This document shows positions 1 to 6,170 of a DNA stretch of 8,137 nucleotides, one piece after another. Origin of the DNA: an uncultured Roseburia sp. (lineage in GTDB: Bacteria; Bacillota; Clostridia; Lachnospirales; Lachnospiraceae); NCBI GenBank assembly GCA_900542495.1, contig UQNW01000045.1, positions 1 through 8,137 of the forward strand. The letters are read 5' to 3'. The first letter of the stretch is position 1. Each line of letters opens with the position of its first letter. Made by a program: the position numbers and the translations under genes. Under the pieces are notes generated by a model, which saw nothing but the letters and a program-made list of their open reading frames with translations, was not told the origin of the DNA and ran no database searches.

Positions 1-51
1 AGTAATTTTATCTTACATCAGTTTGGAGGTTTACACAAACTTTGGGATACT

Positions 52-165
52 CCCGTTTTTCTTTTTATTTACGCAGTAACTGACTTGTGCATGGACTCTT
101 ATATCTGCCCTGCTTTACGTTACGAATGTAGCCACAAAATCTGCGATTTACGTATCGGAAGTTAT
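52..165. repeat. Dispersed repeat, copy 1 (single arm of the palindromic element)
   Basis: This stretch aligns by eye with the right arm of the long palindrome at 7311-7420. Both begin with CCGTTTTTCTTT and carry ACTTGTG, then an ACAAAATCTGC/ACAGAATCTGC block. Both contain three TTTACG hexamers with nearly the same spacing: 68, 114 and 147 here (46 and 33 nt apart), and 7326, 7371 and 7405 in the other copy (45 and 34 nt apart). Any opposite arm of this copy would lie before base 1, so it cannot be seen. The repeat ends at the stop codon of the GNAT remnant, as the other copy lies just after the intact GNAT gene. Positions 1-51 show no gene or motif I recognise. Confidence 0.7.
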
Positions 166-336
166 CTGTTCTTAAAATTACAAAAATCACCTTTGGTCAG
201 TTCATAATCAACCGTTGACTGCAACTCTCCCATCTGGTTTTTCCATGAATCATAATGAATTGCAATTTTTTTAAAGCCCAATTTTTCATATACATGCTGT
301 GCCCTGGTATTATTCAGTGATGTTGTATAAATAAAG
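162..336 (-). pseudogene. GNAT acetyltransferase, C-terminal fragment
   Basis: Read on the minus strand from the IS edge, this frame is open for 57 codons and stops with TAA at 164-162. It contains NNTRAQHVYEKLGF, the typical end of the acetyl-CoA fold in RimJ/RimL-like GNAT enzymes, followed by DSWKNQMGELQ and VDYELTK. There is no start codon or ribosome binding site. It is the C-terminal third of the kind of protein whose N-terminal part lies at 1688-2068; together they would give about 176 residues, normal for the family. The residues just before the motif (FIYTTSL) cover the same alignment positions as the last residues of the other piece (IFLDTNL), so the halves overlap and may not come from one gene. 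Confidence 0.8.
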
Positions 337-363
337 TTGACACCTTATTCTCAAGGAATTCAT
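337..363 (+). repeat. IS3 left terminal inverted repeat (IRL)
   Basis: The sequence begins TTGACACCTTATTCTCAA. It matches the reverse complement of 1646-1672 at 21 of 27 positions, with TTGACAC and TCTCAA conserved as blocks. These ends are the expected transposase binding and cleavage sites. Confidence 0.85.
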
Positions 364-364
364 G

Positions 365-370
365 TATAAT
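365..370 (+). promoter_or_regulatory. Candidate -10 box for the IS transposase genes
   Basis: A perfect TATAAT lies 26 nt before the orfA start. The TTGACA at 337-342 in the terminal repeat is 22 nt upstream, too far for a normal -35/-10 pair, so the promoter may be weak in the integrated element. A strong ribosome binding site, AAGGAGG (381-387), precedes orfA. Confidence 0.45.
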
Positions 371-395
371 AAAAGAGAATAAGGAGGAACTCTCA

Positions 396-737
396 ATGTC
401 ACGAACCCAACGTAAATACGACCAGGAATATAAGATCCAGGCTGTCAAACTTGCCAAAGAAATCGGCGGTGCTAAGGCAGCCAAAGAATTAGGTATCCCA
501 GAAGGAACCATCCACACATGGCTGAAAGCAGTTAGAGCAGGCACATTGGATATTGGCGACGGTGCACATACTCCGGAAAGCGCGATGAGTCTTGCTGAGG
601 AGCTTGCCATGCTCCGCAAACGCGTTAAAGATCAGGACAAAGAAATCCGGCGTCTGAAAGAGGAAAATGAATTTCTCGAGGAAGCAAGCGCTTTTTTCGC
701 AGCCAGCCGTCGGAAGTCAGCAAGAACCAAAGAATGA
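396..737 (+). CDS. IS3-family transposase OrfA
   Basis: The 113-residue product is the DNA-binding regulatory part of an IS3 transposase. Residues about 8-50 form a Tnp_1-type helix-turn-helix (AAKELGIPEGTIHTWLKA is the recognition region). Residues about 67-95 form a leucine-zipper-like coiled coil with regularly spaced Leu and charged residues (LAEELAMLRKRV, then IRRLKEENEFLEE) that would mediate dimerisation. The ATG at 396 follows AAGGAGG at a good distance. The frame ends in an ATGA overlap with orfB, allowing translational coupling. A T TTT TTC heptamer near its end lies in the exact phase for -1 slippage into orfB. Confidence 0.92.
   Translation: MSRTQRKYDQEYKIQAVKLAKEIGGAKAAKELGIPEGTIHTWLKAVRAGTLDIGDGAHTPESAMSLAEELAMLRKRVKDQDKEIRRLKEENEFLEEASAFFAASRRKSARTKE
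692..698 (+). other. Candidate -1 ribosomal frameshift site (T TTT TTC)
   Basis: The heptamer TTTTTTC falls in orfA codons as GCT TTT TTC, so it fits the X XXY YYZ slippery pattern in frame. A -1 shift here enters the orfB frame, which has no stop between this point and the orfB ATG at 734. It would give an OrfAB fusion of the kind used as the active transposase in IS3 elements. No A6G heptamer was seen near the orfA/orfB overlap. Whether it works is inferred. Confidence 0.55.
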
Positions 738-1642
738 TGTTCATTGCCATAAAAACGAAAGACGGCGTGATTAAGGGAAAACTCTCATTCTATTGCCGGA
801 TGCTTGGCGTCAGCCGCCAGGGTTTCTACAAATATCTTGCTATTAAAGATCGCCCTTGGAAATATCAGGATCTTGCTGATGCCATGAGAGTGATCCATGC
901 TGAGGATGAATGCAATGATACCTATGGACGTATTCGCATGTACCAAGCACTGCTCCTTAAGAATCCGACGGGAATCAAGATCCCCAGTGAACGAACCGTT
1001 TACAGGGTTATGGATGAAATAGGACTTGTCCATCGGCCAAAGCGCAAGCCAAATGGCATTACCAAGGCTGATCGGGAAGCACGTAAGTCAGATGATCTTC
1101 TGAAGAGAGAGTTCAAGGCTGATAAGCCACTTGAAAAATGCGTAACTGATATCACAGAAATCAAGGCAAAAGATGGAAAACTGTATGTTTCAGCCATCTT
1201 CGACTGCTTTGATTCCAGCGTTCTGGGACTGGCAATGGAAACAAACATGAAGGCAACTCTGTGTGAGCATACACTGGATAATGCCTATCTGGCGCATCCT
1301 GATCTGCGAGGTGCCATTGTGCACTCCGACAGAGGAAGACAATATACCAGTGAAACCTACCGTCAGGCGCTTTCTAAATATGGCATTATACAAAGCATGA
1401 ACAGTGATGGTGGCAGGTGCCACGATAATGCTCGATGTGAAAGCATGTGGGCCAGAATGAAAAGCGAGCTTCTCTATGACCGCTACAATACGGAAAGCCT
1501 GACCACGGATGAGCTGAGAGTTCTTATTTGGAGATATTTCATCAGTTACTGGAACAACAGGAGGATCTGCTCTGCCAACGGTGGGCTTCCTCCTATGATT
1601 AAGCGTCAGAGATACTACCAATCTCTGGGCCTGGCTGCATAG
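734..1642 (+). CDS. IS3-family transposase OrfB (rve/DDE integrase core)
   Basis: The 302-residue product is the catalytic part of the transposase. An N-terminal HTH_21-like region is followed by the RNase H-fold integrase core. Candidate metal-binding acidic residues are D139 (in CVTDITEIKA), D199 (in VHSDRGRQYTS) and E236 (in DNARCESMWARMK). The last two are separated by 36 residues rather than the usual 35, because the loop reads SMNSDGGRCHDNA where most relatives have SMSRKGNCYDNA. The C-terminus has the usual YWNNRR and NGGLPP motifs. The frame overlaps orfA by four bases and is in the -1 frame relative to it. No stop or frameshift breaks it, so the element may be active. Confidence 0.94.
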   Translation: MMFIAIKTKDGVIKGKLSFYCRMLGVSRQGFYKYLAIKDRPWKYQDLADAMRVIHAEDECNDTYGRIRMYQALLLKNPTGIKIPSERTVYRVMDEIGLVHRPKRKPNGITKADREARKSDDLLKREFKADKPLEKCVTDITEIKAKDGKLYVSAIFDCFDSSVLGLAMETNMKATLCEHTLDNAYLAHPDLRGAIVHSDRGRQYTSETYRQALSKYGIIQSMNSDGGRCHDNARCESMWARMKSELLYDRYNTESLTTDELRVLIWRYFISYWNNRRICSANGGLPPMIKRQRYYQSLGLAA

Positions 1643-1645
1643 GAA

Positions 1646-1672
1646 ATGATATCTTTGAGATAAATGTGTCAA
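1646..1672 (-). repeat. IS3 right terminal inverted repeat (IRR)
   Basis: The reverse complement begins TTGACACATTTATCTCAA and pairs with the left end (21 of 27 positions). It starts four bases after the orfB stop codon, the normal compact arrangement. Confidence 0.85.
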
Positions 1673-1687
1673 CCAATATTGACAATA

Positions 1688-2068
1688 TCACAGATTTGTA
1701 TCCAAAAAGATAAGTTGTGCACCCATATGGAATAGTTCTTCAATTAACATACTTAGCACAATTTTTCCAAATCCTTTTTCTTGATAATCAAACTCACATA
1801 TCTTTATTCCAATCTCATATTTTGCATTTTCATACACGTAAAAACTCATTTCTCCGATTAACGTATTTTTATATACTATCATTAATCGCCTTCTGGTTTC
1901 ATCACTATCATTCACAATTTGTTTTTCTATTTCGGTTGCAGTTGTCCCAAGTCCATTCGGAAATCCTGCATGTGCCATTACTTTTCCGTCATTCCACCAT
2001 TTTGCTAATTGCTCACAGTCCTTTTTCTCTGCATTTCTAATACATAGTTGATCATATTCTATGTTCAT
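1688..2068 (-). pseudogene. GNAT acetyltransferase, N-terminal fragment
   Basis: The frame starts at ATG 2068 after AAAGGAT (2080-2074) and runs 126 residues before a TGA 15 bp from the IS edge. It looks like the first two thirds of a RimJ/RimL-type GNAT N-acetyltransferase. It has the KWWNDGKVMAHAGFPNG segment, beta strands around LIGEMSFYV and YEIGIKIC, then the acetyl-CoA loop region (EKGFGKIVLSMLIEELF, where a Q/RxxGxG/A-like motif is expected). The protein ends at IFLDTNL, just before the conserved NNTRAQHVYEKLGF that appears on the far side of the IS. It lies 91 bp after the MATE gene on the same strand. It is unlikely to be a functional enzyme because the C-terminal strands that complete the fold are missing. 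Confidence 0.8.
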
Positions 2069-2159
2069 AAATCATCCTTTCTTTTGCTAACCTTCCCACT
2101 TCATTCCATCTCTCATACTCCGCATCCATTGTCCTGCTTCTACTTGCCTGTAACTATCA

Positions 2160-3509
2160 TCAAGCCTCCAGTTTCCGGTAAACCGTAACATACATGGTAA
2201 TAAAGCACGCCAATCCTCCGATGAGGTTTGAGATTGGCTCCGCAAGAAACACACCCATCACTCCAATTTCCGGGATCATTGGCAGCAAAAAGGTAAGTGG
2301 TACGACAATGATCACTTTCCGCAGCATCGAGAAAAAGATTGCCTGTTTCGACTTTCCCAATGCCTGAAACGTGGTCTGCCCTGTAAACTGGAACGCCATG
2401 AAGAAAAATCCGAAGAAATAAATATGCATGGATTTTACGGTAAGCGGGAGCAATTGTGCATCTTTGTTGAAAATCATAACAAACTGATCCGGAAATAGCA
2501 TTGTCATTCCCCATGCAAACAGTGTGTAAACCAGAAGAATCAAGGCTGTATAACGGATTGTCTGTTTTACTCTGCCATATTCTTTTGCACCATAGTTAAA
2601 ACTCATGACAGGCTGTGCGCCGTTACCGACACCGGAAACTGGCATATGGATTACCTCGCGCACCGAATTAATGATCGTCATGGCTGCGATATACATGTCC
2701 CCACCATACATCGCCAGATTTATATTACATACCATCTGCACAAGGCTGTTCGTCACGGACATAGTAAAGCCGGACAGTCCCAGAACAAGAATTTTTTTCA
2801 CACGGTCTGCTTTTAATTGCAGATATTTTTTGTCCAGCCGGATAGTCGCCTTTTTTCCAGTCAAAAAGAAAAGTGTCCAGCATGCAGCCACAAACTGTGA
2901 AATCACCGTTGCCAGAGCTGCGCCCTGCACGCCCATTTCCATTTTAAAAATAAAAATTGGATCCATAATCAGATTACAGACTGCCCCAATGGATACTGTC
3001 ATCATTCCGATATTGGCAAATCCCTGCGCATTGATAAATGCATTCATGCCAAGACTTAACATCACAAAAAGTGTCCCGGTCAGATAAATCGTAAGGTAGG
3101 AATCTGCATAGGAATAAATATTTTCACTTGCTCCAAGAAGGTATAACATCGGCTTTTTAATAAGAAACATCACAACACTGAATAACACACCTATTATCAC
3201 AAGCAGATGAAAAGAAGTGCCAAGAATATGTTTTGCTTCCTCCCCGTTTCCTTTTCCTCTCTCAATAGAAAAAAGAGGGGCACCACCCATTCCAACTAAA
3301 TTGGCAAATGCGATAGCCAGTGTACAGATTGGGAATGCCACTCCTAAACCTGTCAAAGCCTCTGTCGCATGATCCGGAATCCGACCGATGAATACACGGT
3401 CAATGATATTATATAAGATATTGACAAACTGTGCCAATGTCATTGGAAGGGCAATTTTTACCATATGGGATAAAATACTTCCCTTTGAAAAATCATTTTG
3501 TACTACCAT
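2160..3509 (-). CDS. MATE-family multidrug efflux transporter
   Basis: The 449-residue protein has the length and pattern of a MATE transporter, with about twelve hydrophobic segments in two homologous halves (roughly residues 17-220 and 240-445). Family features include an N-terminal IALPMTLAQFVNILYNIIDRVF helix region, the PIFIFKMEMGVQGAALAT segment at the end of the first half, GNGAQPVMSFNYGA in the second half, and a late FQALGKSK. It resembles the MepA-like branch, which exports drugs or metabolites using a sodium or proton gradient; the substrate cannot be read from sequence. Its ATG lies 2 nt after the nth stop codon and the likely ribosome binding site (AAAGAGAAG) is inside the end of nth, so the two are probably translated from one transcript. 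No clear terminator follows it. Confidence 0.93.
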   Translation of the reverse strand: MVVQNDFSKGSILSHMVKIALPMTLAQFVNILYNIIDRVFIGRIPDHATEALTGLGVAFPICTLAIAFANLVGMGGAPLFSIERGKGNGEEAKHILGTSFHLLVIIGVLFSVVMFLIKKPMLYLLGASENIYSYADSYLTIYLTGTLFVMLSLGMNAFINAQGFANIGMMTVSIGAVCNLIMDPIFIFKMEMGVQGAALATVISQFVAACWTLFFLTGKKATIRLDKKYLQLKADRVKKILVLGLSGFTMSVTNSLVQMVCNINLAMYGGDMYIAAMTIINSVREVIHMPVSGVGNGAQPVMSFNYGAKEYGRVKQTIRYTALILLVYTLFAWGMTMLFPDQFVMIFNKDAQLLPLTVKSMHIYFFGFFFMAFQFTGQTTFQALGKSKQAIFFSMLRKVIIVVPLTFLLPMIPEIGVMGVFLAEPISNLIGGLACFITMYVTVYRKLEA

Positions 3510-3511
3510 TT

Positions 3512-4162
3512 TTACTTCTCTTTGATCACTTTTTTTCCTGTTGCACAGATGTCATTTAACACACAGCGCTCACAATGCGGTGTTGTCCGTGCTGTGCAGA
3601 CATCTCTTCCATGCTCCACTAATCTATGACAGAAATCACTTCCTTCTTCCGGTGGAATGATCTTCCAAAGTTCCATTTCAACTTTTTTTGGCTCTTTGAT
3701 ATCCTTGACCAGTCCCATGCGGTTCACCAGACGGATACAGTGTGTGTCTGTGACAATTGCCGGTTTTCCAAACACATCTCCCATGATGAGATTCGCGCTT
3801 TTTCGTCCTACACCCGGAAGTTTCAACAATGCATCAAAATCATCCGGCACTTTTCCACTATACTGCTCTTTTAACATCTTCATACATGCACTGATGTCTT
3901 TTGCCTTGCTTTTTCCAAGACCACATGGACGCACGATTTCCTCAATTTCACTGACATCGGCTGCTGCAAGCGCATCCACATCCGGGAACTTCTCATATAA
4001 CTTTTCCACGACCACATTTACCCTTGCATCCGTGCACTGCGCCGCCAGACGGACACTCACCAAAAGTTTCCACGCCTGATCATACTCCAAGGTACACCCT
4101 GCATCCGGGTACGCTTCCTTTAAACGTCTGATAATCTCAAGTGCCAACTGCTTTTTTGTCAT
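3512..4162 (-). CDS. nth: Endonuclease III (DNA glycosylase/AP lyase)
   Basis: The 216-residue protein is a base-excision repair glycosylase that removes oxidised pyrimidines and cleaves the resulting abasic site. The helix-hairpin-helix motif LPGVGRKSAN lies at 115-124 and contains the catalytic Lys121. The catalytic Asp is D139 in VTDTHC. An N-terminal LAAQCTD segment (39-45) is typical of the family. The C-terminus carries four cysteines for a 4Fe-4S cluster: C189, C197, C200 and C206. Their spacing is C-X7-C-X2-C-X5-C, one residue longer in the first gap than the C-X6-C of E. coli Nth. The start follows a GAGG site. The gene lies 56 bp after the coiled-coil membrane protein and 2 bp before the MATE gene, suggesting co-transcription. 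Confidence 0.96.
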   Translation of the reverse strand: MTKKQLALEIIRRLKEAYPDAGCTLEYDQAWKLLVSVRLAAQCTDARVNVVVEKLYEKFPDVDALAAADVSEIEEIVRPCGLGKSKAKDISACMKMLKEQYSGKVPDDFDALLKLPGVGRKSANLIMGDVFGKPAIVTDTHCIRLVNRMGLVKDIKEPKKVEMELWKIIPPEEGSDFCHRLVEHGRDVCTARTTPHCERCVLNDICATGKKVIKEK

Positions 4163-4218
4163 ATCTGTATCCTCAATTCTTCTGCTCTTATCAAATACTG
4201 TCCCAACAAGGCAGTCTG

Positions 4219-5280
4219 TTATTCATCCTTTTTAAATTTTGCAAGGAACGCCTGCCACTTTTCTTTTACTTTTTGCAGCCACATGTTCCATTTTTCTTTC
4301 AGTCCGTCGAACCATGCCTGTCTCTTTTCCCTGCGTTCTGACTTTCTGGCTTCCTTTGCAGCCTTTTTGTCCTGTATTTTTTCCTGTTTTACTTTTTCTG
4401 CTTCTTCTTTTTCAAGAGCTCGCTGGTTTTCTTTTTCTTCCTTCTCTGCCGCTTTCTGATTCTGTGCTTCTTCTTTCTGTAAAAGCTTCTGGTTCTTCTT
4501 TTCCTCTTTTGCACGAAGCTTCTGATTTTTCTTCACCTGCTTCTTTGCAATCTTTTCCACATCCGCAATATAATCTTTTGCACTTCTCACGCGCTTTTTA
4601 TCCTGCTTATACGGATCATAAAGGAAAAATGCTGCTGTTCCAATAATCAGGACAACTACGATTCCCATTGCAAAATATGGCAAAAAAAGCTCATATTCCG
4701 GATATTTCAATTCATAGCAGACAAAAATAACCATCATTACCGGAAAAACAAGAAGATAAAGTAGTTTACATAATGCATTTACCAGTTTGTTTCTCCACTT
4801 ATCCTGCGCCAGTAATGCGCCTTCTACGCCTGTGCATGCAATCATGAACAGACATATCTGTGACTCGAAACCATGAAGCACTCCGCAGATTGCGATCATG
4901 ACAACCGACAGTAAAAATAAAGAGAATGCGCATCCCTGATAATATGCGTTTTTATACTCCCGCATTCCCTTCAGTTTGTCCTCTGTGATTCCATTCATCT
5001 CATAAATCTGCGAATTGATCTTTTCCTGAAACTCCTGATTGAACTTCCGGCTTTCTCTGGTTCGATCCAGGTTTTCATTGATGTCACTGTTTAAGCCATC
5101 GATCACTTTCTGTTCTTCTATCATCTGCTCTAAAATAGCATCTTCCGCTTCCCGCTGTCTTTTGATCTGCTCCTTGATCCACTGGGATTTCTGAATGCGC
5201 AGACTCTCTTTGAGATTCGCTTTTTCTTCCGTTGCCGGTAACTGTGTATTTGAAACTTCCGTGTTGATATCTTTTTCCAT
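4219..5280 (-). CDS. Unknown four-helix membrane protein with long charged coiled coil
   Basis: I do not recognise a family for this 353-residue protein. Residues about 20-110 are charged and helical (KSQWIKEQIKRQREAEDAI) and likely coiled coil. Four hydrophobic segments follow at about 115-135, 139-159, 167-188 and 198-221. Residues 251-294 are four in-register 11-residue repeats of the form xNQ(K/R)xxxKEEx, a hendecad pattern expected to form a long straight helix. The tail (320-353) is a Trp-rich amphipathic basic helix (WFDGLKEKWNMWLQKVKEKW). There is no signal peptide or catalytic motif. Both ends probably face the cytoplasm, given four helices and the strongly basic tail. A weak GGGA site precedes the start. 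It lies upstream of nth on the same strand; a structural or scaffold role is possible but not shown. Confidence 0.85.
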   Translation of the reverse strand: MEKDINTEVSNTQLPATEEKANLKESLRIQKSQWIKEQIKRQREAEDAILEQMIEEQKVIDGLNSDINENLDRTRESRKFNQEFQEKINSQIYEMNGITEDKLKGMREYKNAYYQGCAFSLFLLSVVMIAICGVLHGFESQICLFMIACTGVEGALLAQDKWRNKLVNALCKLLYLLVFPVMMVIFVCYELKYPEYELFLPYFAMGIVVVLIIGTAAFFLYDPYKQDKKRVRSAKDYIADVEKIAKKQVKKNQKLRAKEEKKNQKLLQKEEAQNQKAAEKEEKENQRALEKEEAEKVKQEKIQDKKAAKEARKSERREKRQAWFDGLKEKWNMWLQKVKEKWQAFLAKFKKDE

Positions 5281-5304
5281 ATTGATCCCTGCTTCTTTTG
5301 TATC

Positions 5305-5523
5305 TTACTGTTGATTTTTACGGTCTGCACAATGTGTGTGAGCCTTCTCTGAATAATTACATTTTACCCACATGCAGGCTAATCCGCAAGTGGATTTTCG
5401 ACAGATCCGGATGCAAGGCTCTGATTGTTTTTTATCAAAAAACAAGTCCATGATCACCTCATGACGGAACACCTCTGCTTCATTGCTCCCGTCATACTTT
5501 TCATGGTATAAATTATTGTTCAT
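5305..5523 (-). CDS. Small hypothetical protein, Cys-rich C-terminus
   Basis: This 72-codon frame starts with ATG 5523 after AAGGA, overlaps the end of the truncated regulator gene by 11 nt, and stops 24 bp before the next gene. The N-terminal half (NNLYHEKYDGSNEAEVFRHE) is polar and acidic; the C-terminal half has six cysteines, including CIRICRKSTCGLAC. No family was recognised. It may be a real small gene translated by coupling, or debris from the deletion that removed the end of the regulator. I lean slightly to a real frame because of the ribosome binding site and the snug fit between neighbours. Confidence 0.35.
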   Translation of the reverse strand: MNNNLYHEKYDGSNEAEVFRHEVIMDLFFDKKQSEPCIRICRKSTCGLACMWVKCNYSEKAHTHCADRKNQQ

Positions 5524-5644
5524 TCTCGTCCTTCGCCATTTTTGCCATGGTACTGGTAGCTATACCAGCCTGCTCGCAAATGTCTTTTTTCTTCATTTTA
5601 CGGTCAATCAGCATCTTGAAAAATTTGTTATATGATACGTCCAT
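5513..5644 (-). pseudogene. Truncated XRE-family helix-turn-helix regulator (43 aa)
   Basis: The minus strand from ATG 5644 encodes 43 residues beginning MDVSYNKFFKMLIDRKMKKK and containing DICEQAGIATSTMAKMAKDEN, the first helices of an HTH_26/Cro-CI-like domain. Full-length relatives are about 65-75 residues and continue with a segment like VSTDVLLKICKAL after this point. Here the frame reads EN-EQ and stops, and that continuation is not found in the other forward frames downstream. A good AAAGGAG site lies just before the ATG. The product would lack the last helices of the DNA-binding fold, so it is probably a remnant. Such small regulators often control the gene next to them, here perhaps the downstream cluster. 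Confidence 0.6.
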
Positions 5645-5690
5645 ACGTTTCTCCTTTGCGAATCAGATTATAAATTCACATAACAGAAGT

Positions 5691-5699
5691 ATTATAACA
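5691..5699 (-). promoter_or_regulatory. Extended -10 promoter for the minus-strand cluster
   Basis: On the minus strand the bases read TGTTATAAT, an extended -10 (TGn plus TATAAT), about 45 nt before the ATG at 5644. A TTGTAT at 5721-5716 could be a -35 with a rather long 19-nt spacer. It would drive the truncated regulator and probably the genes behind it. A second TATAAT at 5672-5667 is too close to the ribosome binding site to be a likely promoter. Confidence 0.5.
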
Positions 5700-5750
5700 T
5701 AGACGCAGAAACCATATACAAACAGCTCTGTGAAAAAGAAAAGTACTGCT

Positions 5751-6131
5751 TTATTCGTGAATTTCCAATGGTAGATTGTCAGGGTCATAAAAGAATGTCA
5801 TTTTTTTGCCTGTGTAAATATCGAATCTGATCGGCTCAGTTATAATGCCCCTTTTATTCAATTCTCTTACGGTATTCTCGACCGAGTCTACAGCAAAGGC
5901 AAGATGCCGGAGACCGTAAGCCTCTGGATAACTGGGGCGCTTTGGACAATTTTTAATGATAAAAAGTTCTAATTCTATCCCATCGAGTTGAAGATCAATT
6001 TTGTAATCATCACGTTCTGGTCTGTAATTTTCCCGAATAATAGAAAATCCTAACAGATCCACATAAAAGTGCTTTGATTGCTCATAGTTGCTCCCAATAA
6101 TGGCAATGTGATGAACTTTTTTCAAATTCAT
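5751..6131 (-). CDS. VOC-family (glyoxalase/dioxygenase superfamily) protein, YaeR-like
   Basis: The 126-residue protein is a single vicinal-oxygen-chelate domain made of two beta-alpha-beta-beta-beta modules. Candidate metal ligands are H8 (KVHHIAI), E53 or E55 (IELELF), H76 (LRHLAF) and E123 (PLEIHE). The stretch RPSYPEAYGLRHLAFAVD and the end TFFYDPDNLPLEIHE are very close to the YaeR/GloA2-like subgroup, whose substrate is not established. It probably works as a metal-dependent homodimer in the cytoplasm. The start follows AGGAGAGAGG. The gene has its own extended -10 promoter, and an unusual structured element sits immediately upstream. Confidence 0.9.
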   Translation of the reverse strand: MNLKKVHHIAIIGSNYEQSKHFYVDLLGFSIIRENYRPERDDYKIDLQLDGIELELFIIKNCPKRPSYPEAYGLRHLAFAVDSVENTVRELNKRGIITEPIRFDIYTGKKMTFFYDPDNLPLEIHE

Positions 6132-6170
6132 GGTGTATTTACCTCTCTCCTACTTTGTTTGAATACATGA

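Larger units (their letters stand above)
337..1672 (+). mobile_element. IS3-family insertion sequence, apparently complete (1336 bp)
   Basis: The element is bounded by imperfect terminal inverted repeats that start TTGACAC at both ends (337-363 and 1646-1672, 21 of 27 positions matching). It carries the two overlapping frames typical of IS3: orfA with a helix-turn-helix and leucine zipper, and orfB with a DDE/rve integrase core. Both frames are intact, so transposase could still be made. The flanks give no short direct repeat (AAG on the left, CCA on the right), whereas IS3-family insertions normally leave 3-5 bp. It lies between two pieces of GNAT gene on the opposite strand. The missing duplication and the overlapping gene pieces suggest recombination or deletion after insertion. 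Confidence 0.92.

Noticed and set aside
2052..2129. A 25-codon minus-strand frame between the MATE gene and the GNAT fragment
   Set aside because: It is too short, overlaps the GNAT start and matches no known family; it could be a leader peptide but nothing supports that.
5715..5750. Possible terminator after the VOC gene (AAAG/CTTT followed by a T-rich stretch on the minus strand)
   Set aside because: The stem has only four weak base pairs, so it does not support a terminator call.
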